Source of the DNA: Amycolatopsis sp. CA-128772
Lineage (GTDB): Bacteria > Actinomycetota > Actinomycetes > Mycobacteriales > Pseudonocardiaceae
Direction: 5' to 3'
NCBI RefSeq assembly: GCF_002904295.1
Contig: NZ_PPHG01000029.1
Location: 62,001 to 126,000, forward strand
DNA: 64,000 bases
The notes under the pieces are model-generated. The model did not search any database and was not told where the DNA came from. It worked only from the letters and a program-made list of their open reading frames with translations. Every line of letters begins with the position of its first letter. Within the stretch, counting starts at the first letter, position 1. Position numbers and translations under genes: made by a program. Positions 15,891 through 24,771 of this stretch are shown here, piece by piece.

Positions 15891-18758
15891 TCAGCCGGGC
15901 ACCGCGTCCAGCGCCGCCTGCACGCCTTCGGCACGCTCGGGCAGGCCGACAGCTCGCCACAAAGCGACCGCCAGGCTCAGGTGGTGCCGGGCCGCGGCCG
16001 CGTCGCCGAGTTCGCTTTCGAGCTCGCCGAGCTGCTGCCAGCACGCGGCCTCGTTGCTGCGGTCCCCGTTGAGGCGGAAGACGTGCGCCGCGCGCTGCAG
16101 GGCCGAATCCGCCCGGGAGCGGTCACCGGCCTCCGCGTAGATGGCACCGAGCCGTTGGTCGGTGTAGGCGCCGCACCGCTCGTCGTTGATCTCGTTGAAG
16201 ATCGTCAGCGCTCCGGTGAGGTCGCGCAGCGCGGCCGGGGTGTCGCCGACCCCCTGGTGGTACCGGCTGAGCGTGCGGAGGATCACCGCCTGCCGGTGCC
16301 GGTCGCCGAGGTCGCAGGCGATCCGCAGGCCGTCCTCGATCCACGAACCCGAGTCGGCGGCGCCCTGTTCGAAACCGATGATGCCGATGGCGGTCCGGAT
16401 CTGCGCTTCCGCCTGCCGGTGCCCGGCGGCCACGAGGTGGGCCAGCGCTTCCTTGTCGACGGTCAGCGCCGCGTCGAGTTCGCCGCGGACGCGGTGCACC
16501 GTGCCCAGGCTCGCCAGGGCGAGCCCTTCGCCGCGGTGATCGCCGATGCCCTGGTACAGCTGCGCGCACCGGTGCAGGTCGTCGCGGGCTTCGGCCATTT
16601 CGTCGAGGTAGATGTGCACCTGGCCGAGCCCCTGCAGCAACGCCGCTTCCCCGTGGGCGTTGCCGGCCGCGCCGGCGGCGGCCAGGGCGATCTGGTGGCT
16701 GCGGTTCCAGTCCTGGTACAGGCTGCGGTGGTCGTAGTAGGGCACCGCGGCGATCGCCAGCTCCCACGCCAGTTCGTCCAGCTCCCATTCGGCCGCGAGC
16801 TCGATCGCCCGCAGCAACGTCCCGCGTTCGGCGTCGAACCAGGCGATGGGATCGACGACCGTGTGGTCCGGGGTCCAGCGCGGCGCGCGCCCCGGCGTGG
16901 GCCGGAACAGGCTGGGGTAGCACAGGTCGCGGGCCTGCTCGGCGAGGGCGAGCCAGGCGGAGAGGACCCGCTCCACCGCCGCCCGGCGGTCCTCGGCCGG
17001 GTAGTGGTCGTGAGCGCCTTCCGACGCGTAGGCGCGCAGCAGGTCGTGCAGCCGGTAGCGCGGCTGGCCGGCGCGGTCGGTCGTCACCAGGCGCACGAGG
17101 TAGGCGTCGACGAGGGTGTCGAGCACGTCGTCTCCGGCCGGGTGGCCGAGGAGCGGGCCGATCACCCACGCGGGGAGCGTTTCCGCGCCCAGCAGTCCCA
17201 GCAGCCGGAACGCCCGCACGGCTTCCCCGGGGAGCAGGCGCAGGCTCAGGTCGAAGTTGGCCCGCACGTCGAGGTCGCCGACCCGCAGCTCGCGCAGCCG
17301 CCGGGACTCGTCCTCCAGGCGTTCGCGCAGCACCTGCAGGGTCCACGCCCGCCGGCTCGCGAGCCTCGCCCCGGTGATCCGGATGGCCAGCGGAAGGCGT
17401 CCGCACAGCCGGACGATCGCGTCGGCCTGCTCCGGCTCGCGCTCGACACGCTCCGCCCCGGCGATGCGGGCGAGCAGGTCGCGGGCGTCTTCGGCGGACA
17501 GCACGTCCAGCTCGACGTGCTCGGCGCCGGCCAGGTCCGCCAGCCGGTGCCGGCTCGTGACCACCACCGCGCACCCCCCGGACGGCGGCAGCAGCGGCCG
17601 CACCTGCTGGGCGCCGGCGACGTCGTCGAGCAGCACGAGCATGCGGCGATCGGCCAGCCGTGACCGGTAGAGGGCGGCGCGTTCGTGCAGGCCCGGCGGC
17701 ATGACCGCGTCCGTGACGCCGAGTGCGCGCAGCAGCTCGGCCAGCAGCATCGCCGGGTCGCGCGGCACGGCGGAGGTGCCGGCGAGGTCCAGGTAGAGCT
17801 GGCCGTCGGGGAACGCGTCCCCGGCCTGGCGGAGCGCTCGCACGGCGAGGGCCGACTTACCGGTCCCGGGTGCGCCGGCGACGACCACCACCCGGCGCTC
17901 GGCCAGCAGGTCCAGCAGCTCCTGCAGCGGCCCGGCGCGGCCGGTGAAGTCCGGGATGTCCGCGGGCAGCTGGGCGATCGACCGCGGCTCTTCGGTCGCG
18001 GTCGCCACGTCGAGCGCCGGATCGGCGCGCAGGATCTGGGCGTGCACGCGCTGCAGGCCGTGCCCGGGATCGGCGCCGAGTTCCTCGGCCAGCAGGCGCT
18101 GGATGTCGTGGAACACGGCGAGCGCGTCGCCCTGGCGGCCGCTGCGGTAGAGCGCGATCATCAGCAGTTCCCGCGCGCGTTCGCGGTACGGGTGCTCGTC
18201 GGTGAGCCGGGACAGCTCGGGGATGGCCAGCGCGTGTTCCCCGTGCAGCAGGTCGAGCTCGGCGAGGTCTTCCAGCGCGCCGAGGCGGTATTCCTCCAGC
18301 CGGCTGCGTTCGGTGGTGGCCGCCGGGGTGTCGAGGCCGCTGAAGGCGGGCCCGCGCCACAGCGTCATCGCCTCGGCGAGGTGCTGCCGGGCGGCGGTCA
18401 GGTCGCCGTCGCTCCTGGTTTCGCGCGCCCGGGCGAGCCGCGACGCGAATTGGGCGCTGTCGAGCTGGTCGGGCGCCACCCGCAGCAGGTACCCGGTGCC
18501 CACCGTCTGCAGCGAGCCGTCGTCGAGCTCCAGCGACCTGCGCACCTCGCCGACGTACTTCTGGACGAGGTTGACCGCGCTCTTCGGCGGGCCGCCGTCC
18601 CAGGCTCCCTCGATGATCTGCTCGCGGTCCACCCGCTGGTTCGCGTGCAGCAGCAGCACCCCGAGCACCCGCAGGCACTTCCCGGACCCCACCTCGACCG
18701 GGTCCTGGCCCCACCAGGCCGCGACCGGCCCCAGCACGCCGAATCGGACATCAGACAC
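15891..18758 (-). CDS. SARP/AfsR-type regulator (winged helix-BTAD-NB-ARC-TPR)
   Basis: A 955-residue regulator. Residues 1-95 form an OmpR-like winged helix (VRFGVLGPVAAW), 96-250 the bacterial transcriptional activation domain, about 265-540 an NB-ARC NTPase with Walker A GAPGTGKS (295-302) and Walker B MLVLLDDV, and about 690-955 tetratricopeptide repeats. This is the large SARP architecture of AfsR, which activates antibiotic or developmental genes by binding heptamer direct repeats. The GTG at 18758 has GGAGGGGG seven bases upstream and begins MSDVRFGVLG; an upstream extension to 18887 is rejected. Divergent from a small secreted protein gene, with an 11-bp-spaced heptamer pair between. 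No biosynthetic cluster lies in this window. Confidence 0.92.
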   Translation of the reverse strand: MSDVRFGVLGPVAAWWGQDPVEVGSGKCLRVLGVLLLHANQRVDREQIIEGAWDGGPPKSAVNLVQKYVGEVRRSLELDDGSLQTVGTGYLLRVAPDQLDSAQFASRLARARETRSDGDLTAARQHLAEAMTLWRGPAFSGLDTPAATTERSRLEEYRLGALEDLAELDLLHGEHALAIPELSRLTDEHPYRERARELLMIALYRSGRQGDALAVFHDIQRLLAEELGADPGHGLQRVHAQILRADPALDVATATEEPRSIAQLPADIPDFTGRAGPLQELLDLLAERRVVVVAGAPGTGKSALAVRALRQAGDAFPDGQLYLDLAGTSAVPRDPAMLLAELLRALGVTDAVMPPGLHERAALYRSRLADRRMLVLLDDVAGAQQVRPLLPPSGGCAVVVTSRHRLADLAGAEHVELDVLSAEDARDLLARIAGAERVEREPEQADAIVRLCGRLPLAIRITGARLASRRAWTLQVLRERLEDESRRLRELRVGDLDVRANFDLSLRLLPGEAVRAFRLLGLLGAETLPAWVIGPLLGHPAGDDVLDTLVDAYLVRLVTTDRAGQPRYRLHDLLRAYASEGAHDHYPAEDRRAAVERVLSAWLALAEQARDLCYPSLFRPTPGRAPRWTPDHTVVDPIAWFDAERGTLLRAIELAAEWELDELAWELAIAAVPYYDHRSLYQDWNRSHQIALAAAGAAGNAHGEAALLQGLGQVHIYLDEMAEARDDLHRCAQLYQGIGDHRGEGLALASLGTVHRVRGELDAALTVDKEALAHLVAAGHRQAEAQIRTAIGIIGFEQGAADSGSWIEDGLRIACDLGDRHRQAVILRTLSRYHQGVGDTPAALRDLTGALTIFNEINDERCGAYTDQRLGAIYAEAGDRSRADSALQRAAHVFRLNGDRSNEAACWQQLGELESELGDAAAARHHLSLAVALWRAVGLPERAEGVQAALDAVPG

Positions 18759-18815
18759 GCACCAGCCCCCTCCCCGAAGCCGAGCGTACCTCCGACCTGC
18801 CACGTTCCGTAAGAC

Positions 18816-18833
18816 TGCAGTGCGATTGCAGTG
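18816..18833. promoter_or_regulatory. Heptamer direct repeat with 11-bp period (candidate SARP operator)
   Basis: TGCAGTG occurs at 18816-18822 and again at 18827-18833, exactly 11 bp apart, in the gap between the SARP gene and the divergent secreted-protein gene. SARP proteins bind heptamer direct repeats with 11-bp or 22-bp spacing. Adjacent positions do not hold a good third copy. Confidence 0.5.
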
Positions 18834-18889
18834 AGCGTTGCCAAGCTCCCGACGCCAATGAAAACGTGTTGACGCGAGGGAGATCAACC

Positions 18890-19339
18890 ATGGCCGGCAC
18901 CGCAGTCCGACACCCCGATCGAGCAGGCTCGTCGGTTCCGTTCAAGCGCGTGAAGGCGGCCGCGGCCGTGACCGCGGCCGTGGCGGCGACCGTCCTGGCC
19001 GCACCGATCGCCACCGCGGCACCCGCAGCGGATCCCAGCTCCGAGTACCACCTCGAGTACGGCGCGAGCTACGCCCTCGGCCACGTGCGGTGGCACCAGC
19101 GATCCGTCGACGTCGACTACTCGATCAAGGCCTACGGCTGCCGCCAGCTGGTGGCGTACGGGTACGACGCCAACGGTGTGAAGCGAGGGTCCAACTACTC
19201 GGTGTGGGTCTGCGACACCACGTACACGGACACCATGAACGTGCCGGTGGACATCGCGGGCGGTCCGGCCTTCGTCAGGTTCTACTTCGTCGACGAGAAC
19301 AACACCACGCTCGACACGAAGAAGTACCTCCACCCGTGA
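18890..19339 (+). CDS. Small secreted protein, function unknown
   Basis: A 149-residue protein with a Sec signal: basic N-region, Ala/Val-rich helix at about 22-42, and likely cleavage near ATAAPA-A at about 45. The mature part of roughly 100 residues is Tyr- and Val-rich with two cysteines (in YGCRQL and VWVCDT) that could form a disulphide, and looks like a small beta-sandwich. ATG with GAGGGAGA seven bases upstream. No family is recognised. Divergent from the SARP gene, it may be its direct target. Confidence 0.8.
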   Translation: MAGTAVRHPDRAGSSVPFKRVKAAAAVTAAVAATVLAAPIATAAPAADPSSEYHLEYGASYALGHVRWHQRSVDVDYSIKAYGCRQLVAYGYDANGVKRGSNYSVWVCDTTYTDTMNVPVDIAGGPAFVRFYFVDENNTTLDTKKYLHP

Positions 19340-19374
19340 TGGGGAGGCGGCCCGGGCCGGGGGGCCGATGACCG

Positions 19375-19415
19375 GCTCCTTCGTGCCGGAGGTTCGACCT
19401 CCGGCACGAGGGAGC
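19375..19415. terminator. Bidirectional terminator between secreted-protein and TetR genes
   Basis: A perfect 13-bp stem (TCGTGCCGGAGGT with its complement) around loop TCG, extended by a GGCTCC/GGAGCC outer stem, lies between convergent genes. T-runs are short on both sides. Confidence 0.8.
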
Positions 19416-19443
19416 CCGGTCGGGTTCGTCCCCGGGCCGCGCG

Positions 19444-20016
19444 CTAGCGGCGGCCCAGCCCGCGGATCAGCACCATCACCGCGTCCCGGACCTCCGCGCG
19501 AGTCCGCTGCGGCCCGAACACCTGCCAGTCCAGGGCCACCACCAGCATCGTCCCGAACAGGCCGGCCGCCGCCGTCGGGATCTGCACCCCCTCCGGCAGG
19601 CGCCCGGCCGCGTCCAGCCGGGACAGCTGCTGCTTCACGATCGAGATGATCTCCTCGCGCAGCAGCGACAACGTCCCGTGCCACTGGCCCGGCGTCCGCC
19701 ACAGCTCGCTCACCAGGATCTGCGAGAACCCCGGGTACTGGGCGATGAACTCCAGCGTCGTGTCGACCTGCGCCTCGATCACGTCCAGCGGATCGGCGTC
19801 GGACACCGCCGCGCGCAGCCGGCCCGCGAGCATGTCGACGCCGTACCGCAACAGGGCGTCGACCAGGCCGTCCTTGGAGCCGAAGTTGTAGTACACCGTG
19901 CCCTTGGCGACGCCCGCCGCGGCGGCGATGTCGTCGACCGTCAGGCCCACCAGGCCCCGGCTCTTCGAGAGCTCCAGCGTGGCCTCGAAGAGCTTCTGCT
20001 TCGTCCCGCCGCTCAC
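19444..20016 (-). CDS. TetR-family repressor
   Basis: A 190-residue TetR regulator: helix-turn-helix at about 25-45 (TVDDIAAAAGVAKGTVYYNFGSK) and an all-helical ligand domain. The GTG start overlaps the stop of the YhgE/Pip gene as GTGA, so it is the third gene of its operon. The operon promoter region carries a 28-bp perfect palindrome with a TGACCGGTCA core, a typical TetR-family operator, so autoregulation is likely. Confidence 0.92.
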   Translation of the reverse strand: MSGGTKQKLFEATLELSKSRGLVGLTVDDIAAAAGVAKGTVYYNFGSKDGLVDALLRYGVDMLAGRLRAAVSDADPLDVIEAQVDTTLEFIAQYPGFSQILVSELWRTPGQWHGTLSLLREEIISIVKQQLSRLDAAGRLPEGVQIPTAAAGLFGTMLVVALDWQVFGPQRTRAEVRDAVMVLIRGLGRR

Positions 20017-21911
20017 AGGCTGAGCTCGGGCTTGAGCGCGGACACCGTCCAAACGCGACGCTTGCGGGCGGCCAGCGTGGACACCAGGATCCCGCCCACC
20101 AGGTACGCCAGCAGCACGCCGATGTCGCCGAGCAGCCGGCCCGTCGAGGCGCCGCTGTAGAACAGGTGGCGGAAGCCGTCGATCGCGTAGCCCATCGGCA
20201 GCACCACGTGCAGCGGGTACAGCGCGTCCGGGATCGTCTGCCAGGGGAACGTGCCGCCCGCGCTCACCAGCTGCAGCACCAGCAGCACCAGGCCGAGGAA
20301 CTTGCCGACCGCGCCGAAGAACGCGTTGAGCGCGTGCACCACCGACGTGAACGCCCATGACACCAGCACGGCGAACCCGATCGCGCCCAGCGGGTGGGCG
20401 ATGTGGATGCCGACCAGCCAGGTCACCGCGCCGAACAGGACGACGACCTGCGCGATGCCCAGCAGCGCCGAGGACAGCCAGCCGCCGACCGCGACCCGGA
20501 ACGGGGCCGCGCCCGCGGTCAGCGCGCGCGTCGAGAGCGGGCGCAGGATCAGGAACAGCACGAACGCGCCGATCCAGGTGGCCAGCGAGATGAAGAACGG
20601 CGCGAGCCCGGCGCCGTAGGTGCCGGCCGACGCCTCGCCGTTGGCGTTGACCGCCACCGGGTCCGCGATCGTGGTGGCCGTCGCGGCGCGCGTCGGGTCG
20701 TCCGGGTTCGGGATCTGCTGGAGCCCGGCCGCGAGCCCGTCACGCAGCTTGACCGCGCCGTCGGCGAGCTGGTTCGTGCCGTTGACCGCGGTCTTCTCGC
20801 CGTCGCTGAGCTGGGACGCGCCGTCCTTCAGCTGGTTCGCGCCGTCGGACGCCTGCGCGATGCCGCTCGCCAGCTGGGGCGACGCCGCGGCGAGCTTGGC
20901 CGCGCCGTCGGACACCTGGCGGGCGCCGTCGGCCAGCTTCGCCAGGTCGCCGTTGGCCTGGTGGATCCGGCTGTTGGCCTGGTCGACGGGGGAGCGCAGC
21001 TGGTCGGCGCGCGCCAGGATCTCCTGGACCTGCGTCTCCGGCACGCCCGCGCCGCGCAGGTCGGTCTGGAGCTGGCTGCGGTAGGAGTCGAGCTTGCCCT
21101 GGATGTCCGACGACGCCGTCGCGGCGGTCGAAGCCGCGTCGGCGACCTTCTGGTCACCGGCGGCCACCTGCGAAGCGCCGCTGGCCAGCTTCTGCGTCTG
21201 CGAAGGCAGGTCCGCGGTGGCGCTCTTCAGCGTGCCCAGGCCGGTCGCCAGCGTCGACGAGCCGTCCGCCAGTTTCGCCGCGCCGTCGGCCAGCTTCTGC
21301 TGCCCGGTCTTGAGCTGCGTGGCGCCGTCGGCAAGCTGCGAAGCGCCGTTCGACGCCTCCTGGATCTTGGCGTAGATCGTCGAGAAGCCGACCAGGAACC
21401 GGTCCGCGGCCTCGCTGCCGACCTTCTCCGCGATCGTCTTGCGCACCTGCTCGGCGACCTGCTTGGCGATGGTGCCGGAGAGGTAGTTGTTGGCGTCGTT
21501 GGTGGTCAGCGTGATGGTCGCCTGCTGGGGCTGGAAGTTGCCCACCGACAGCAGCGCGGCGGAGAAGCCGCTGGGGATGCCGATCGCGAAGGAGTACTTG
21601 TCGTCGCGGACGCCGTCGCGGGCCTCCTGCTCGGACACCTCGTGCCACTGGAAGGTGCCGGACTTGAGCAGCTCGTCGGTCACCTCGCGGCCGACGTTGC
21701 GCTCCTGGCCGCCGGCGTCCTTCGCGCCGGCGTCACTGGTGAAGACGGCGGCGGGCAGCTTGTCGAGCCGGCCGTACGGGTCGTAGTTCGCGTACAGGTA
21801 GAAGGACGCGTAGAGCAGCGGCACCAGCACGAGCGCGACCAGCGCGAGCTTCGGCAGGGTGCCGGTGGAGAGGCGGCGCAGCTCGTTGCGCGCGATCCGG
21901 AAGGCGTTCAT
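20013..21911 (-). CDS. YhgE/Pip-family membrane protein (ABC-2-like)
   Basis: A 632-residue membrane protein. One helix lies near residues 20-42, a large extracellular region follows, and five to six helices end the protein (about 430-615). The middle (about 190-420) is a run of heptad-like repeats of the form xLADGAxxL, forming a long coiled coil, as in YhgE and phage infection protein Pip. Related proteins act in export of cell-wall or virulence factors. It overlaps both neighbours by 4 bp and forms a unit with the ATPase-like protein and TetR. Confidence 0.9.
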   Translation of the reverse strand: MNAFRIARNELRRLSTGTLPKLALVALVLVPLLYASFYLYANYDPYGRLDKLPAAVFTSDAGAKDAGGQERNVGREVTDELLKSGTFQWHEVSEQEARDGVRDDKYSFAIGIPSGFSAALLSVGNFQPQQATITLTTNDANNYLSGTIAKQVAEQVRKTIAEKVGSEAADRFLVGFSTIYAKIQEASNGASQLADGATQLKTGQQKLADGAAKLADGSSTLATGLGTLKSATADLPSQTQKLASGASQVAAGDQKVADAASTAATASSDIQGKLDSYRSQLQTDLRGAGVPETQVQEILARADQLRSPVDQANSRIHQANGDLAKLADGARQVSDGAAKLAAASPQLASGIAQASDGANQLKDGASQLSDGEKTAVNGTNQLADGAVKLRDGLAAGLQQIPNPDDPTRAATATTIADPVAVNANGEASAGTYGAGLAPFFISLATWIGAFVLFLILRPLSTRALTAGAAPFRVAVGGWLSSALLGIAQVVVLFGAVTWLVGIHIAHPLGAIGFAVLVSWAFTSVVHALNAFFGAVGKFLGLVLLVLQLVSAGGTFPWQTIPDALYPLHVVLPMGYAIDGFRHLFYSGASTGRLLGDIGVLLAYLVGGILVSTLAARKRRVWTVSALKPELSL

Positions 21912-22609
21912 TCGGTGACTCCGTCAGTGCTCTCGGGGAGCTCTTCGGTGGGTTCGGGTTCGGGGGTTTCCGGGGGAGCGCAGTGCTCCGGGGCGGGCTG
22001 CCCGGCCGAGCCGAGGAGCGCGGGCGTGACCGGCAGCGCGGCCGCCGGCGTCGTCGCGGCCAGCACGACCACGGCCAGGCCGCGCGTGGCCTGCACCCGG
22101 GCCGTCGCGACCCAGCTGCCGACGTCGCTGGTGTGCCGGTCGGGCGTGTCGAGGACGAGCACGCGCACGCCCTTGCGCTCGGCGGCCAGCTCGGTGAGCA
22201 GCCGGGTGCGCACCGCCGGGGCGAGGTTTTCGAACCGCGTGCCGGCGAAGGGCGCGGCGTCGTGCTCGCCGAGCCAGCGGGCGACGTCCTCCTTGCCCGC
22301 CGGGCGGTGCGCCAGCGCCAGTTCCTCGCCGACGACCACGCGCAGCGGCAGGGCGTCGTCGGGCTCGCTGACGCCGGGGGCGTCGACGACGGCGACGAGC
22401 TCGGTCAGCGGGGCGTCGACGCCCTCGGCGTGCACGGTGCCGGTGGTCGGCTTCAGGCGGCCGGCCAGCGCGAGGCCGAAGGCGGTGACGCCGACGCCGG
22501 GTTCGCCGTGCACGATCGCCAGGTCGCCTCCGCCGACGGTCAGCGAGGTGGGCGGTAACAAGGGGCCGTGGTGCCCTTCGAGGGACACCCGATCGGCTCG
22601 GACCTGCAC
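21908..22609 (-). CDS. Degenerate ABC ATPase-like protein
   Basis: A 233-residue protein with the layout of an ABC ATPase, but the Walker A lysine is replaced (GEPGVGVT, residues 35-42, valine at 41), no LSGGQ signature is present, and the Walker-B-like VLVLDTPD lacks the catalytic glutamate. The last 40 residues are Pro/Glu-rich. GTG start with GGGAGA six bases upstream. As first gene of the operon it would partner the YhgE/Pip protein, but probably without normal ATP hydrolysis. Confidence 0.72.
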   Translation of the reverse strand: MQVRADRVSLEGHHGPLLPPTSLTVGGGDLAIVHGEPGVGVTAFGLALAGRLKPTTGTVHAEGVDAPLTELVAVVDAPGVSEPDDALPLRVVVGEELALAHRPAGKEDVARWLGEHDAAPFAGTRFENLAPAVRTRLLTELAAERKGVRVLVLDTPDRHTSDVGSWVATARVQATRGLAVVVLAATTPAAALPVTPALLGSAGQPAPEHCAPPETPEPEPTEELPESTDGVTE

Positions 22610-22629
22610 GGTTTCTCCCGCTTCGCGAA

Positions 22630-22657
22630 CTTTTGAACTGACCGGTCAGTTCAAAAG
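22630..22657. promoter_or_regulatory. 28-bp perfect palindromic TetR operator
   Basis: From C22630 to G22657 the sequence is a perfect inverted repeat with arms CTTTTGAACTGACC and centre CC/GG, 20 bp upstream of the pseudo-ATPase gene. The TGACCGGTCA core is typical of TetR-family operators, and the operon ends with a TetR gene. Binding here should block transcription. Confidence 0.85.
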
Positions 22658-22773
22658 CTAGCCCGGGGCGCGGGTGGCAGCAAGATCACCGGACGCACGT
22701 CACACTTGTGGGTGGCTCACGAAGGCGATGCGGGCTCCGGGCACGGCCGACTGTCGCATTTCGGCGACACCGG

Positions 22774-22899
22774 CGCAGCCCGGCCGCCCCGGAGGGGGTA
22801 TCGCGCAGCCCGGCCGCCCCGGAGGGGGTACCGCGCAGCCCGGCCGCCCCGGAGGGGGTACCGCGCAGCCCGGCCGCCCCGGAGGGGGTACCGCGCAGC
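22774..22899. repeat. 30-bp minisatellite, four copies plus a partial fifth
   Basis: A 30-bp GC-rich unit containing GCAGCCCGGCCGCCCCGGAG followed by GGGGTA(T/C)C is repeated head to tail four times, with one base differing between copy 1 and copies 2-4; a fifth copy breaks off after GCGCAGCC. There are no spacers. Each unit can form a CCCCGGAGGGG hairpin. It lies 3' of the acetyltransferase gene and upstream of the TetR-controlled operon. The rest of 22660-22773 shows nothing else. Confidence 0.9.
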
Positions 22900-22913
22900 C
22901 ACCCGGGCCGTGC

Positions 22914-23834
22914 TCACCGGAGGGCCGCCGCCGGGCGCACCTCCCACGTGGTCCACAGCGGACGGTAGCCCTGCCGGTGCCAGAACACCGAGGACAGCGG
23001 GTTGGTCGGGTTGTAGTAGAGGTACGTCCGGGTCGCGCCGCCGCGGTGCAGCTCCCGGTGCACGTGGGCCATCAGCGCCCGGCCGAGCCCGCCGCCGCGC
23101 TCGCCGGGCGCGGTCACGACGTTGTTCACGTACCCCCAGCGCCCCGCCGGGAGCAGTTCGCCCGCTTCGCTGCCCGGCACCGCGTCGATCCACGCGCAGT
23201 GCGCGAACGCGCGGAGCTCGCCGCCGGCTTCGACCAGCCAGACCGGCGGTTCCTCCTCGGCGAGCGCCGCCCGCAGCGACGGCGCCAGCAGCTCGGCCGT
23301 GTTGGCCCGGCGGGGCGCGGCGACCAGCCCGGTGTAGTCGAACGTCGCCGCCGCCAGCGCCAGCCCGGCCGCGAAGTCGCCGGGCCCGGCGCGGCGGACG
23401 GTGACCCCCGGCTCGGCGTCGGGCGGGGGAGCGGTCCGCACGCCGACCGCCGACAGGGGGACGAGGCCGTGGTCGAGGAAGGCGCGGATCGCCTCGGCGT
23501 CCCGGCTGGGCCAGACGACCACGCACGCCGAGTCGTCGCCGGTCGCTTCCGCGGCGAGCCGGCCCTTGAGCGCCCGCAGCAGCAGGTCCAGGCCTTCGGT
23601 GCCGGTCGCGCCGAAATACGGGAAGAGCTGCCAGGTGTCGGCGGCCGACCACAGCATCGGGACGTCGCCGGGCGCCAGCCGCTGCCGCTGCAGCACGCCG
23701 GTGACCCGCGTGCCGGCGGCGGTCGCCGCGTCCAGGCGCTCGCCCTCGGCCGGGGGCGCGGCGGGCGGCAGCAGCGGGTCGACCGCGGCGAACCGCGCCC
23801 GGTGCGCCGCGAGCAACGGCTCGGCGATGTCCAT
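22914..23834 (-). CDS. GNAT-family acetyltransferase, paralogue 1
   Basis: A 306-residue protein. The C-terminal half (about 140-300) is a GNAT domain with acetyl-CoA loop ERGGGLGRALM; the N-terminal half looks like a second, degenerate GNAT-like domain. It is a tandem paralogue of the next gene: both share the start pattern FAAxDPLLPP, the WPSRDAEA segment and the C-terminal FWHRQGYRPLWT. ATG with GAGGGG five bases upstream. Last gene of a methyltransferase-GNAT-GNAT operon; substrate unknown. Confidence 0.85.
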   Translation of the reverse strand: MDIAEPLLAAHRARFAAVDPLLPPAAPPAEGERLDAATAAGTRVTGVLQRQRLAPGDVPMLWSAADTWQLFPYFGATGTEGLDLLLRALKGRLAAEATGDDSACVVVWPSRDAEAIRAFLDHGLVPLSAVGVRTAPPPDAEPGVTVRRAGPGDFAAGLALAAATFDYTGLVAAPRRANTAELLAPSLRAALAEEEPPVWLVEAGGELRAFAHCAWIDAVPGSEAGELLPAGRWGYVNNVVTAPGERGGGLGRALMAHVHRELHRGGATRTYLYYNPTNPLSSVFWHRQGYRPLWTTWEVRPAAALR

Positions 23835-23856
23835 GGTTCCCCCTCGGAGCGCGCGG

Positions 23857-24771
23857 TCAGGACCAGGCCGGACGCCGGATCCACATGGTCCACAGTGGAC
23901 GATAGCCCTGCCGGTGCCAGAACACCGGCGAGAGCGGGTTCGCCGGGTGGTAGAAGAGAAACGTCCCGCGCGTCCCGGGCCGGACCAGCTCCCGGTGCGC
24001 CACCGCCATCAGCGCCCGGCCGACCCCGCCGCCGCGGGCCGCGGGCGCGACCGACAGCGTGTCGACGTACCCCCAGCGGCCCGGCAGCAGCCGCCCGTGG
24101 ATGCTGTCGCCCGGCGCCGGCGAGGCCAGCGCGCAGGCGGCCATGCCGGACGGCACGCCGTCGGCCTCGGCCAGCCAGACCAGCCCGCTGAAGCGCAGCG
24201 AGCGGACGACCTCCGCGCGCAGCAGCGCGCGGGCGCCCGGGCGCGGCACCGCGGTGCCGACCAGCGACGTGTAGCGCCATTCGGCCAGGCGCAGTTCGGT
24301 CAGCGCGTCGACGTCGCCCTCGCCGGCCCGGCGGACGGTCACCCCCGCCGGCCCCGGCTCACCGGGCGGGTCCGGCGGCCGCACCGCCAGCGCCGTCATC
24401 GGGGCGAAGCCGTGCGCCAGCAGCACCGCCGCCGCCTCGGCGTCGCGGCTCGGCCAGGTCAGCGTGCAGGCCGAGTCCGGGCCGGCCGGCGTCCCGCGCA
24501 GCCGGTCGTGCCACGCGCCGAGCAGCGCGGCCAGGCCGGCCGCGCCGCTGTCGCCCGGCACCGCGGTCAGGTCCCGGATCTCCGCCGGTCCCCAGAGCGT
24601 CGGCCAGGACCCCGGCGGGTGCACGACGTGGGTCAGCAGGCCGCCGGCCCGGCGCCCGCCGGCCGTCACGACCAGGGGCTCGTTCGACGGCGACGGCGGG
24701 GCCGCGATCGGCGGGAGCAGCGGGTCGAGCGCGGCGAAACGGGCGTTCTGCTGCGCTTCGAGGGGGTTCAC
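23857..24771 (-). CDS. GNAT-family acetyltransferase, paralogue 2
   Basis: A 304-residue two-lobed GNAT protein with acetyl-CoA loop ARGGGVGRALM near residue 240. Its GTG start overlaps the stop of the methyltransferase gene as GTGA. It shares start, middle and end motifs with its downstream neighbour, from which it is separated by 22 bp, so the pair arose by tandem duplication. Acceptor unknown. Confidence 0.85.
   Translation of the reverse strand: MNPLEAQQNARFAALDPLLPPIAAPPSPSNEPLVVTAGGRRAGGLLTHVVHPPGSWPTLWGPAEIRDLTAVPGDSGAAGLAALLGAWHDRLRGTPAGPDSACTLTWPSRDAEAAAVLLAHGFAPMTALAVRPPDPPGEPGPAGVTVRRAGEGDVDALTELRLAEWRYTSLVGTAVPRPGARALLRAEVVRSLRFSGLVWLAEADGVPSGMAACALASPAPGDSIHGRLLPGRWGYVDTLSVAPAARGGGVGRALMAVAHRELVRPGTRGTFLFYHPANPLSPVFWHRQGYRPLWTMWIRRPAWS

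Noticed and set aside
15891..18887. Regulator of a biosynthetic gene cluster in this window
   Set aside because: Only scattered single enzymes occur nearby; no polyketide, peptide or terpene synthase genes are present.
22774..22899. CRISPR array
   Set aside because: The 30-bp units are directly joined without variable spacers and no cas gene is present; this is a minisatellite.
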